A stretch of 64,000 nucleotides of DNA from Molossus alvarezi (Eukaryota > Chordata > Mammalia > Chiroptera > Molossidae), in contig JBAWUJ010000109.1 in NCBI GenBank assembly GCA_037176705.1, forward strand, positions 62,001-126,000, given 5' to 3'. Shown in pieces: positions 23,230-33,482 of this stretch. A program made the position numbers and the translations under genes. The notes below the pieces were generated by a model. That model searched no databases, was not told where the DNA came from, and saw only the letters and a list, made by a program, of their open reading frames with translations. Within the stretch, counting starts at the first letter, position 1. Every line of letters starts with the position of its first letter.

Positions 23230-24100
23230 TTTGCCTTTTTTTTGTCTGAGAAGCTCTTTATTTGACCTTCTATTTTGAATGATAGCCTTGCTGGGTAGAG
23301 TAGTCTTGGATTCAGATTCTTGTTTTTCATGACCTTGATTACCTCATGCCATTCCCTTCTGGCCTGTAATGTTTCTGTTGAGAAATCCGCTGAGAGCCTT
23401 ATGGGGGTTCCTTTGAAGGTAACCTGTTGGTTCTCTCTTGCTGCCTTTAGGATTCTCTCTGTCTTTAATTTTTGGCCCTTTGATTACTATGTGTCTTGGT
23501 GTGGGCCTGTTTGGTTTCTTCTTACTTGGGGCTCTCTGTGCTTCTTGAACTTGAATGCCTTCTTTCTTCACCCAATTAGGGAAGTTTTCTGTTACCATTT
23601 CTTCAAATATATTCTCTAATCCTTGCTCATTTTCTTCTTCTTAGGGGACTCCAATGATGCAAATATTATTATGTTTTCTCTTGTCGCACAGTTCTCTTAA
23701 GGTGTTTTCCTGTTTTTTAATTATTTATTCCTTTGGTTTTCTGATTAGTTGATTTTTTCTACCCTATCTTCTAATTCTCTGATTTGTTCCTCAGCTTTCT
23801 CTACTCTGCTATTTAGACTTTCCAATGTGTTTTTTTTTATTTCTCATATGTCATTCTTCATTTCTACTTGGTCGTTTTTAATTTGCAACTGGTTGATTTT
23901 CAACATTTCTATGTCTTTACTCATGGTACTCATGTCCTTACACATGGTGTTGGGCGTCCTCAAGATCATGGCTTTGAGTTCTAGTGCTGTTAACTTGCTT
24001 AACTGCACCTCATTTATTTCATCTTCAGTAGAGGTCTCTTGTTCTTTCATTTGGCTTTTGTTTCTGTGTTTCACCATTTTGGCTATTACAGTGGGCTTTG
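23230..24100 (-). pseudogene. L1 ORF1 pseudogene
   Basis: The sense start is near 24,077, with a charged, coiled-coil-like N-terminus rich in K, E, Q and M (23844-24077). The central RRM/C-terminal part follows at 23344-23598 (VQEAQRAPSKK and PNRPTPRHI motifs typical of ORF1p). ORF1p is the trimeric RNA-binding chaperone of the L1 particle. Frameshifts between the two blocks destroy the frame. Confidence 0.82.
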
Positions 24101-24109
24101 GAGTCGGCT

Positions 24110-25219
24110 AAATTTTCACTGTGGGAGTTGGTATTCTGCTGTTTGTGTCTCCATCTCCTGATTTTTGGATGAGGCAGGGAAGACCCACTTTAAACACCAC
24201 TGTCAAGTCTTAACGTTCCTGGTTAGAGTTGCTAGCCCAGGGAATGGTAGTTATCTCTATTTTTTTTTTCTGGAGACTATTTGTAGTGGTCACCTGAAGA
24301 ACCTTGGCTTCTGAGTTGAATGAAATACTCCCTTAAGTGCTCTTTGTAAGAAGATTTCCCGAGGGTGGGGCAGATGCTGGTTGGTTATGGGCCTCAATTA
24401 GCACTTCAATGGCTACCTGGGGGGTTTGAATCTTTGAGGGAGGGGCCGCAGTCTCTCCTCAGGGCCCTGGGAAGGAGTAAGAAGACCAGAGTCCTGTGTG
24501 GCTGCACTCAGCAAATGCTCTGAGCACCCTCCAAATCCCGAGTGTCCCCACACAGTTCCAGTCCTGTCTGCCCTCACTCTGCCAGATCCCAAGGTGAGTG
24601 GCTGCTGACAATTTAGCCTCTGTCCGGGCTTTGCATCTTGGAGCCACCTGGGACTTTAACTTGAGGACTCTGCTCCCAGCTAAGGGTGGGTGAGGCTGCA
24701 ACAGCTCCCAGCCAAGGGTGTAGCAACAAGCAGAGGTCACAGCACCCAGCCGAAGCCGCAGGTCCCAGCCCAGGCAGCTGCATTTTCCAGCCTAGGCCAC
24801 AGGTCCCAGCCAAAGGTGCAGCTTCCAGCCACGGCCCCTGGTCCCAACTGAGTCCACAAGTTTCAACCTAGACCTCTTCAAGTCCTGGCTGAGGCCTCAC
24901 CAGGTCCCAGCCAGGGCGGCAGGTCCCAGCCGGTGCTGCAGGACCCAGCCAAGGCTGCAGCAGGTCCCAACCGGGGCCACAGTTCCAAGCCGAGGCTCCT
25001 GCAGGTCCCAACCCAGGCCACTGTGGACCATGGGCTCCCGAGCCCCTCTGGCGTCCTCACAAGCCTACAAGGGTTGAGTCAGTGTCCCTGGTTATGTGGT
25101 CCTCCAACCTGCCTTTCGGTTGCCCCTTCCCGACAATTTGCCTTTACTTTTGTTGTAATTCCAGTTTGGACCTGGGAGAGGGTCTGTGTAGCTTCCATTC
25201 ACTCCGCTGCCATTTTTTT
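24110..25219 (-). promoter_or_regulatory. L1 5' UTR / internal promoter region (fossil)
   Basis: This GC-rich, CpG-containing stretch lies upstream of ORF1 in the sense direction and ends at the L1 5' terminus near 25,219. L1 5' UTRs act as internal RNA polymerase II promoters. Read in sense, the first bases contain an 'aaatggcagcgg' core that resembles the YY1 site at the start of many L1 and HAL1 elements (inference). The distal third is an imperfect minisatellite, annotated separately. Confidence 0.7.
24683..25030. repeat. GC-rich ~19-22 bp minisatellite in L1 5' UTR
   Basis: There are roughly fifteen imperfect tandem units on the plus strand with a shape close to 'gtcccagccnnggcngcag' (for example near 24,900-25,000). 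Units vary from ~16 to 25 bp. The repeat creates spurious proline/serine/alanine-rich frames on both strands, which I do not call as genes. A related but shorter GC repeat is seen in the mini-L1 at 61,350-61,580. Confidence 0.8.
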
Positions 25220-26173
25220 CTGTCTGAAGTATTATCATTTTATCTTATCTCTCCAACTCTAAGTCTATATTTTATCTTTATTATAGAAAGTACTGTGGAT
25301 GTCACCCGTTTTTGCCCCTTTGACTCCCTTCTTTCCTCTCCCACCCTACTCCTGCTTTCCCCAAACTATTGTCTGTCTCCATTGGTTGGACACATGGGCA
25401 TATAGTTCTTTGGTGTAACCACAACATTTTTTATCCACTCATTTATTGATGGACACTTGGGCTATTTCCAGATCTTAGCTATTGTAAATAGTGCTGCAGT
25501 GAACACATGGGCACATATATCTTTTCTGTTTGGTGTTTCAGGCTCCTCAGGATACATTCCTAGAAGTGGGACATCTGGGTCAGATGGAATTCCATTTTGA
25601 ATATTTTGAGGCAATTTCATACTCTTTTCCAAAGTGGCTGCAGCAGTCTGAATCCCCACCAGCAGTGTACTTTTCTCTACATCCTCACCAGCACTTGTTT
25701 GAAATTTTGTTGATGGCAGGCATTCTGTCACATATGAGGTAAAGTTTCATAGTTATTTTAATTTGCATCTCTGTGATGACTAGTGATATTCAGCAATATT
25801 TTTTTGTATGTCTCTTGGCCATTTGTATGTCCTGTTTGGAGAATTGTCTATTTATATCCTCTGCCCATTTTTAACTGGATTGTTTGTCTTTGTTTTTTCG
25901 GGTTTTATCAGTGCTCTATATATCTTCATATTAACCCCTTATCTGATATATTCTTGGCAAATACGTTCTTCTTGAGTGTGGGTTCTCTTTTCTTTTTGAT
26001 GCTGATTTTCTTTGCTATTCAGAAGCTGTTTAGTGTGTTGTAGTGCCATGTATTATTTTTTATTTATTATTATTTTTCCTTTGTTTTTCTTGCTCTAAAG
26101 AAAATGTTAGTAAAAATTCTTCTTATTCATAATCTTAGTATATGCTTTCACTTATTTGTATTCGGTTTCTTTT

Positions 26174-26429
26174 TTTTTTTTTTTTTTTTTATCCTCACCC
26201 GAGGATATTTTTCCATTTTTTGTACAGATAGAGTGGGAGGGAGAGAGAGGAAGGGAGAGCCAGACAGAAACATCGACATGAAGGGACACATCGAGTGGCT
26301 GCCACCCGCACGACCAACCAGGGCCGGGGACAAACTGCAACCGAAGTACGTGCCCTTAGCGGGAACCGAACCCGGGTCTCTCCAGACCGCAGGCCGACGC
26401 TCTAACCGCTGAGCCAAACTGGCCAGGGC
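26174..26429 (-). mobile_element. VES-type SINE (tRNA-derived), copy 1
   Basis: Read on the minus strand it starts 'gccctggccagtttggctc', followed by a tRNA-like head with a B-box-like 'gggttcggttcccg', then the SINE body and a 3' oligo-A (T run on plus at ~26,171-26,190). A ~13 bp imperfect target-site duplication flanks it: 'ttcggtttctttt' at 26,161 and 'ttcagtttctttt' at 26,430. SINEs of this structure are known from bats (VES family). Confidence 0.88.
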
Positions 26430-26522
26430 TTCAGTTTCTTTTTTAAGTGTCTTATAGTTTCTGAGTACAGGTCTTCTACATCCTTGTTTTTGTTTGTTTG
26501 TTTGTTTAGTTACTTTATTTTA

Positions 26523-26772
26523 TTTTTTATCCTCACCCGAGGATATATATATATTTTTTTATTTTTGTTCAGGTAGAGTGAGAGGGAGAGAGAGGAACAG
26601 AGAGAAAGAGAAACATCGACGTGAAAGGAACACATCGAGTGGCTGCCAGCAGCATGACCAACCAGGGCCAGGGACAAACTGCAACCGAGGTATGTGCCCT
26701 TAGCAGGAACTAAATCTGGTCTCTAGGGGCTGCAGGTCAATGCTCTAATCGCTAAGCCAAATGGGCCAGGGC
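26523..26772 (-). mobile_element. VES-type SINE, copy 2
   Basis: It has the same structure as copy 1 and lies ~100 bp away in the same orientation. It is more diverged, with an 'atatatatat' expansion near the A-rich tail. Imperfect 16 bp target duplications (13 of 16 bases match) lie at 26,507-26,522 and 26,773-26,788. Confidence 0.85.
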
Positions 26773-27779
26773 TAGGTATTTTATTTTGTTAATTGTGAAA
26801 TGAGACTGTTTCCTTAGCTTCTCTTTTGATAGTTTGTGAGTGGTGTTTAACAGTATAACTGGTTACTGGGTACTTATTTTGTATCCTGCTACTGCACTAA
26901 ATTTCTTTATCAGTTCTAGTAAATATTTGATGGAATCCTTTGGGTTCTCTATATACAGTATTATGTTATCTGCAAATAATGACAGTTTTGCTTCTTTCTA
27001 ATGTGAATGCTTGTTATTTATTCTTTTTGCTAATTGATGTGGCTACAAGATTTAGTGCTATGTTGAACAGTAGTGGTAAAAGTGGTCATCTCTGTCTTGT
27101 TCCTGATCTTCAAGTAAACACTTTCAGTTTTTTTCCATTGAGTATAGTGTTGGCTACAGGTATGTCATACATGCCTTTACTATCTTGAGGTGCGTCCCCT
27201 CTATTTCCACTTTTCTGAGAGTTTATTTCCTAAATGGGTGCTAGATGTTGTCAAATAGTTTTCTGCATTTTTTAAGATCGTGTAATTTTTATTCTTTATT
27301 TTACTTATATTCATTATCAAGTTTATTGATTTTCAAATATTTTATCAACCTTGCATCCTCAGAATAAATCTCAGTCAATCTCAAGGTATAAGTGATTTCA
27401 TGTATTGCTGAATCTAGTTGCTGATATTTTGTTGAGGATTTTGTATCCATATTCATCAGGGACATTGGCACATACTTTTCTTTCTTTTTTTGTTTTGGTA
27501 TCTTTCCTTTTTCATATTATTTTATTTATTTATTTTTTATTTGTTTGTGTTACAGATGTTTCTCATTTTTTTCCCCAGTGACACCCTCCTCCCCTTCCTC
27601 TAGCCACATCCCCAGCTTTGTTGGCTATGTTCATTGATCATGCATACATGCATATATGTTCTGTGGTTTATCTCTTCCCCCCCAAACCCCCCTCCTCAGA
27701 TGCTTGTCCATCTGTACCCCACTTCTATGTTTCTGTGTTAATTTTGTTCAGCAGTTTGTTTAGTTCATTATATTCCACA

Positions 27780-30660
27780 AATAAGGATTGTTTTAGATCT
27801 TAGCTATTGTAAATAGTGCAGCTGTGAAAATAGGGGTACATATATTATTTCGGATTGCTGTTTCAGAGTATATTCCTAGAAGTGAGATCACTGAATAAAA
27901 TAGCAATTCAATTTTTTACTTTTTCAAGTAACATTATAGTATTCTCCACAGTGGCTACCCCAAATCTGCATTCTACCCAGCAGTGTATTAGAGTCCCCTT
28001 TTCTTCACATCCTCCCAACACTTGATTGATGATTTGTTGATAGCAGCCATTCTGAGAAGTGTGAGGTGGTACCACATAGTTGTTTTAATTTGCATCTCTT
28101 TGATGATTAGTGACATTGAGCATTTCTTCATATGCCTCTTGGCCATTTGTATGTCCTGTTTGGAGAGGTATCTATTTAGATCCTCTGCCCAATTCTTAAT
28201 TGGGTTCTTTGTCTTCCTATTCTTGAGTTTTATAAGCACTCTATATATTTTGGAAATTAACCCTTATGTGCTGCATCATTGGTGAATATGGTCTTCCAGA
28301 TAGTAGGATCACTTTGCGTTTTGATGGTTCTTTCTTTTGCTATGCAGAAGCTTTTCACTTTCATGTAATCCCACGTGTTGATTTTTTTTTTTTTTTTGGT
28401 GTGTATGTGTTGCCTTAAGTGTTGTATCAGTGAAAATTCTGCTATCTATGTCTGAAAATTTGTTGCCTGCACTTTCTTCTAGCATTTGTATGGATTCACA
28501 AGGTACATTTAACTATTTTATCCATTTCGAGTTTATTCTCATGTATGCTGTAAATTGGTGGTCAACTTTATTTTATTTTGCAAGTAGCAGTCCAATTTTT
28601 CCAAAACCATTTATTGGAGAGACTGTCTTGACTCCACTGTATGTTCTTGCCAACTTTGTGTATTGTTAATTGAACATATTGTTTTGGATCAATTTCTGGT
28701 TCTCTATTCTGTTGCATTTATCTATCTGCCTGTTCCTATGCCAGTACCCGGCTTATTTTCATTAGAGTGGCTTTGTGGTATAACTGAAATCTGGTAATGT
28801 GATCCCTCCTACTTTGTTTTTTTTCAAGATTTGTGTGGCTACTAGGTGTCGTTTTTAGTTTATATAAATTTTTGGAGTGTTTGTTCTAGGTCTCTGAAGT
28901 AAGTCATTGGTATTTTGGTGAGGATGTCATTGAATGTATAGATTGCTTTGGGTAGTATGGACATTTTAATGATGTTAATTCTTCTATGAACAAGGTATAT
29001 GCTTTCATTTTTTTATATCTTCCTCCACTTCTAATTGCAATGACCTGTACTCATCTGTGAAGAGGTCCTTTACTTCTTTGCTGAAGTTTATTCCTAGGTA
29101 TTTTAATTTCTTGTGCTGTGATGGTAAATGAAATTGATTTTTTAGTTTCTCTTTCTGTGATTTCAGATTTGGTGTATAAAAATGCCATCAATTTCTTGAC
29201 ATTAATTTTGCATCCTGCCACTTTGCCAATTTCATTTATTAAGTCTAGTAGATTTTTGATGGAGTCTTTAGGGTTTTTTTTTTTTTTTTTTTTATGCACC
29301 ATATTATGTCATCTACATATAATGACAGTTTCACTTCTTCCTTTTCAATTTGGATCCCTTTCATTTTCTCTCCATGTCTAAATGCTATGTGTAAGACTTC
29401 CAGTACTATGTTAGTTAAGAGTTTCATAAGTGGGCATCCCTGTCTTGTTCTCATTCTTAAGGGAAATGCCTTTTGTCTTTGCCCATTGAGTATGTTGTTG
29501 GCTGTGTTTTTCGTATGTGGCCTTTATTATATTGTGATATGATCCCTCTATTCCCATATTGCTGAGCGTTTGTGTCAGAAGTGGGTGTTGGATTTTGTCG
29601 AATGCTTTTTTAGTATATATTGATATGATCATATGGTTTTTATCTTTTATCACATTTTTTGATTTGCGTATATTATACAATCCTTGAGTGCCTGGAATGT
29701 AACCCACTTCATCATGATGAATAATGTGTTTGATGTATTGTTGGATTTGATTTGCTAATATTTTGTTAAGAATTTTGGCATGTGTTTTAATCAGGAATAT
29801 TGGCCTGTAGGTTTCTTTTGTTTGTAGTGCCTTCATCTGGTTTGGGAATTAGGATTATTCTGGCCTCATAGAGTGTGTTTGGAAGTGTTCCGTCTTCTTG
29901 GATACTTTGAAATAGTTTGAGAAGGATGGGTGTGAGTTATTTGAAAGTTCAGTAAAACTCTCCCGTGAAACCGTGAAACCGTCCGAGCCTGGGCTTTTGT
30001 TTGCTGGGAGATTCTTTGTTATATCTTTAATTTTCTTAGTTGTGATTGGTCCGTTCAAGTTTTCTATCTCTTTTTTGTTTATTTCTGGGAGATTATGTAT
30101 TTCTATAAATTTGTTCAGTTGTTCATCTTTTGAATTATTTTTAGTCTGTCTGTTGACTATTTGTGCTGTTATCTTTGCTATTCATTTTCTACTCCTTAAT
30201 CTTTTTTTCTGTTTGTTTGTTGTGTTTTTGTTCTAGTTTTTTAAGTTCTGATGTAAGATAGTCAATTAGAAAATCTAGTTTCCTGAGGTAGACATGTATG
30301 GTATAAACTTTCCTATCTGGACTACTTTCACTGAATCCCATTGATTTTGTGTTGTTGTGTGTTCATTTTCATTGGTTTGCATGAAGTTTTTAATTTTTTC
30401 TTGATCTTCTGATCCCATTCATTGTTTAATAACATGCTATTTAGTCTTTATGTGTTGAAATGTTTTTGTGTATTTTTTTGTAATTCATTTTTAGTTTCCC
30501 ATCTCTTCACTTTCTATGTATGTAAGGCTTTTGTTGTGAGTTGGATCTCTTCTAAACAACATATATATGAGCTATGCATTCTTATGTAGTCACCTACTCT
30601 GTGTCTTTTCATGGAAGTGTTTAATCTGTTTGTGTTTAAGCAATTATTGATATGTACTTA
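27780..30660 (-). pseudogene. L1 ORF2 pseudogene, endonuclease-deleted
   Basis: The minus-strand blocks are the C-terminus (27988-28239), fingers/thumb parts (29051-29302), the RT palm (29245-29454, where the catalytic box reads YVDD) and the N-terminal RT part (29411-29836, 29855-30058). The endonuclease is reduced to its first ~60 residues by the deletion near 30,490. A 14-16 base poly-T tract near 29,275-29,291 inserts extra lysine codons. No long frame survives. Confidence 0.82.
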
Positions 30661-30729
30661 TTTATTGAAATTTAATTTATTTTGGTTACATTTCTCTTTC
30701 TATTCCCTCTGCTTATTACAGCACCCCTT

Positions 30730-31600
30730 TAACAGTTCTTAGAGAGCTGGTTGTTGCTAACATATTCTATTAGCCTTTTTGTTTGTGAAGCTCTTCCTTT
30801 ATTTCACCTTCTATTTTCAATGATAGTCTTGCTGGATAGAGTAGTCTTGGATTCAGATCCTTGTGTTTCCTTACCGTGATCACTTCTTGACTTTCTCCTC
30901 TGTCCAGTAGTGTTTTTGTTGAGCATTCAGCTGATAAGGTTATGTGAATTTTTTTGTCAGTAATCTGTTGCTTATCTCTTGCTGTGTTTCAAATTCTATT
31001 TCTCTCTTTAATTTTGGGCTATTAATTATTATGTGTCTTGATGTGGGCCTCGTTGGATTCTTCAAAGTTGAAGCTCTTTGTGCTTCTTGAAAATATGTGC
31101 CATTTTCCTTCACAAAGTTATGAGTGTTTTCTGACATGATTAATTCAAATATATTTCTATCCCTTGCTCATTTTCTTCTTTTCCTGGAACTTCTATGATG
31201 TGTCTGTTATGTGTTTCATGTTGTCCCACAGTTCTCTTAGGCTGTCTTTCTGTTTTTTAATTGTTTGTTTCCTTTTGGTTCTCTTATTGGGTGTTATTTT
31301 GTACCCTGTCTTCTAATTCACAGATCCAATCGTTGGCTTTCTCTGACCTGCTTTTTATTCCTTCCAATGTGTTCTTTATATCTCCTATTTCATTATTTAT
31401 TTCAGTTTGTTCATTTTCAATTTTTCTTTATCTTCACTCATGCTGTTGAGCTCTTTACTTATGTTGTTGAGTTTCCTCATAGTATTACTTTAATTCTAGC
31501 TCTTATATCTCGTTTAAATCCATTTCATAATTCTCCTCCCCTGTAGACTATCTTGTTCTTTCATTTGGGTCTTGTTTTTTTGTTTCACCATTGCGGCTGT
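30730..31600 (-). pseudogene. L1 ORF1 pseudogene
   Basis: The C-terminal and middle portion of ORF1p is visible in the minus frame 30940-31137 (ENGTYFQEAQRAS and PTSRHIII motifs). The N-terminal coiled-coil region lies at ~31,265-31,600. Stops and frameshifts are present. It belongs to the same ORF1 type as 19,314-19,853 and 46,940-47,830. Confidence 0.78.
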
Positions 31601-32425
31601 CTCACTGGGTTTTAGAGCTCGCCAAATTTTCCCTGTGGGTGTAGGTGTTTTTCTCGTTGACTCCCTTTACTGGGTTTGGATAAGTGTGAAAGTACGCATG
31701 TTAAACACTACATTCAAGTATTATTTTCCTTGGTAGATTGGAAGGCCAAGAAAAGGTTCATTTGTCCTCTAGCTTTTTCCTGGCAGCCATTAGTCTCATT
31801 AACTTGATGAACCTCAATTTTTAGCCCTCAAATGAATGAAAGATTCCTTAGGTATAAGAGCAATTCCAGAGGGTGGGACACTTGCTTTCTGTCAGATGCT
31901 ACATGTTAATGAGCCTCAATTTGCATTTTCAGGTCAGCCTGGTGGTGTTGAATTTCTGAGGGAGGGGCCATTGCTTCTCCAAAGGCTCTGAGAAGAAGCT
32001 CCTTGAATAAGGTGGCTGGTGTTCTATGAGAAATTGATAACAGCACAAACTCCCAGTCTCCTTCCCTCCAGCTCTCTTCTGAACCAACTTCCTGGATTCT
32101 CTCCACATATTTTCAGTGCAGTCAGCCCTCCCTCTGCTGGATCCCAAGGTAAGTGGATGTACTTGATTTTGTGCTATTTAAAACCTCTGCCTTCTCAGCT
32201 GAAGCAGCCTTTAGCTATTGTTTGTGGGCCCCCAGCCTGCTCTATCACTCCTCCACAGTTTCTACCAGGCTTAATTCGACACCCTCTTTTTGTCCCTGGT
32301 TATACAGGTTCTCTCAGCTGTTTGGAGTTGGTTTTTCCCAATGTTGTGTTTTAATTTTTGTTGTAGTTTCAGATTGGTTGTCGGAGGAGGTTTGTGAAGC
32401 TTCCATTTACTCCACTGCCATTTTT
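31600..32425 (-). promoter_or_regulatory. L1 5' UTR (fossil), empty-site copy
   Basis: This is 5' UTR sequence between ORF1 and the 5' terminus 'tttactccactgccattttt'. It aligns with 47,830-48,897. In that copy a VES SINE is inserted at the point corresponding to ~32,094-32,110 here, so this copy keeps the empty site. It is less GC-rich than the 5' UTR at 24,110. Confidence 0.72.
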
Positions 32426-32637
32426 CCTTCCCTTAATATTTTATAAAATTTTATGTTGGTAATAATACTGAATCACTGAATATAAATACAAATGATTTCT
32501 TCAACCTCTTCATGACATCCCAAATAAATACATTCACAGTTAGAAAACTGAGGCCCTGAGAGAAGACACATGAGGGTTCTGGGAAAAAAATAACTAAAAA
32601 TTCACATTTCGGGATTCACTGGCCATGATCTGAAACA
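32426..32637. other. Non-L1 flank, duplicated at 48,898
   Basis: This AT-rich stretch is not L1 in either orientation. It includes 'gaaaactgaggccctgaga', which resembles the core of ancient MIR-type SINEs (tentative). The same sequence in the same order occurs at 48,898-49,085, so it marks the large tandem unit. Confidence 0.65.
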
Positions 32638-32830
32638 TCCCATATCTATCAATATTTATATCTATCTATCTATCTATTCTATATCTATATCTATATCTAT
32701 ATCTACATCTACATCTATATCTATATCTATATCTATGTCATCTGTATCTATCTATATCCACATCCAATCTATCTATATCATCTATGTCTATATATAATGT
32801 ATCTATACCATCTCTATTTATATGTATATA
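32638..32830. repeat. (TATC)n / (ATATCT)n microsatellite
   Basis: Runs of 'tatc', 'tatatc' and 'tacatc' units, interrupted by 'tgtcatctg'-type breaks. Duplicated with the flank at 49,086-49,310, where the array is longer and differently interrupted. Confidence 0.93.
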
Positions 32831-32849
32831 GTTATTTATTTTCAATATT

Positions 32850-33243
32850 TATTAATTATTTTTTTTTGTTCCAGATGTTTCTCCTTTCCCCCCACTGCTT
32901 TCTCCTCTCCCTGCCTCCCGCCCTGTCTCCAGCTTTTTTGTCCATGTCCAGTGTTCATGCAAACATGCATATAAGTTCTGTGGTTTATATCTCTCTCACT
33001 ACCCTCTCTTCAGGGGATTGCCAGTCTGTACCCCACTTCTACATCTTTGGGACTATCCCATTCCTCAGACTGTTACCTTCATTATATTCCATGAATAAGG
33101 GAGATCGTATGATACTTTTCTTTCTGTTTTTCTTGTTTCACATAGGTTAATACTTTCCAGGTTCCTCCACGTCGTCACAAAGGATAAGATATCTTTCTTT
33201 CTTAGAGCTGCATAGTACTCCATTGTGTATATGTACCACAGAT
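32850..33243 (-). mobile_element. L1 3'-end fragment
   Basis: This is L1 3' UTR and the extreme ORF2 C-terminus, starting with the poly-T/'ttccagatgtttctcc' motif and ending at 'gtaccacag'. Shared bases such as 'cgtcacaaagg' link it to 49,345-50,295, which extends ~550 bp further. Confidence 0.8.
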
Positions 33244-33482
33244 TTTTTTTCTATTAATTAATTTTTGTTACAGATGTTTCTCCTTTTCCCCCCACTGATT
33301 CCTGCCTCCCCCTCCCTCCCTACCCTTTCCCTAGTTTGCTGTCCATGTTTACTGTTCATGCATACATGCATATAAGTTCTGTGGTTTATCTCTCCCCCAC
33401 CACCCCTTCTTCTGGGGACTGTCAGGCTGTACCCTATTTCCATGTCTCTGGGACTACCCTATTCCTCAGACTGTCATTTTCA

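Larger units (their letters stand above)
19854..25219 (-). mobile_element. L1 element, 5'-complete, 3' end missing
   Basis: This is a 5.4 kb antisense L1. From its 5' end on the right, it contains a 5' UTR (24,110-25,219), ORF1 (24,077 down to ~23,230) and ORF2 (~23,128 down to 19,854). The 5' terminus is recognised by the ending 'cactccgctgccattttt', shared with the other 5'-complete copies in the window. The 3' end is absent, because the ORF2 C-terminus at 19,854 is fused to an unrelated ORF1 fragment. Both frames are heavily interrupted, so it is a fossil. Confidence 0.85.
25262..27515 (-). mobile_element. Older L1 fragment (3' end, ORF2, RT), interrupted by two SINEs
   Basis: The 3' end begins around 25,262-25,330, followed by the ORF2 C-terminus (minus frame 25462-25731) up to ~26,040. 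After a deletion, RT-region sequence resumes at ~26,430-26,506 and ~26,773-27,500. It differs from its neighbours more than they differ from each other, and it carries two nested VES SINEs. Both observations suggest an older insertion. Confidence 0.75.
27516..32425 (-). mobile_element. L1 with internal endonuclease deletion, 5' and 3' ends present
   Basis: The 3' end is at ~27,516 (poly-T, then the 'gtttgtgttacag' motif). ORF2 runs to ~30,660, ORF1 lies at ~30,730-31,600, and the 5' UTR runs to the 5' terminus near 32,425. At ~30,490 the linker sequence 'ttagttt' joins directly to 'cccatctcttcactttc', which belongs near the endonuclease N-terminus. Compared with the copy at 33,244-38,808, about 0.5 kb of endonuclease is missing. 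Length is ~4.9 kb. The sequence from ~29,735 rightward is the first copy of the large tandem unit described at 43,767. Confidence 0.83.

Noticed and set aside
24459..25262. Pro/Ser/Gly-rich frames on both strands
   Set aside because: They come from the GC-rich 5' UTR minisatellite. Frames on both strands and in several phases are open simply because stop codons are rare there.
26174..26340. A functional tRNA gene in the SINE heads
   Set aside because: The B-box-like element is present, but the cloverleaf is degenerate and attached to a SINE body and A-rich tail.
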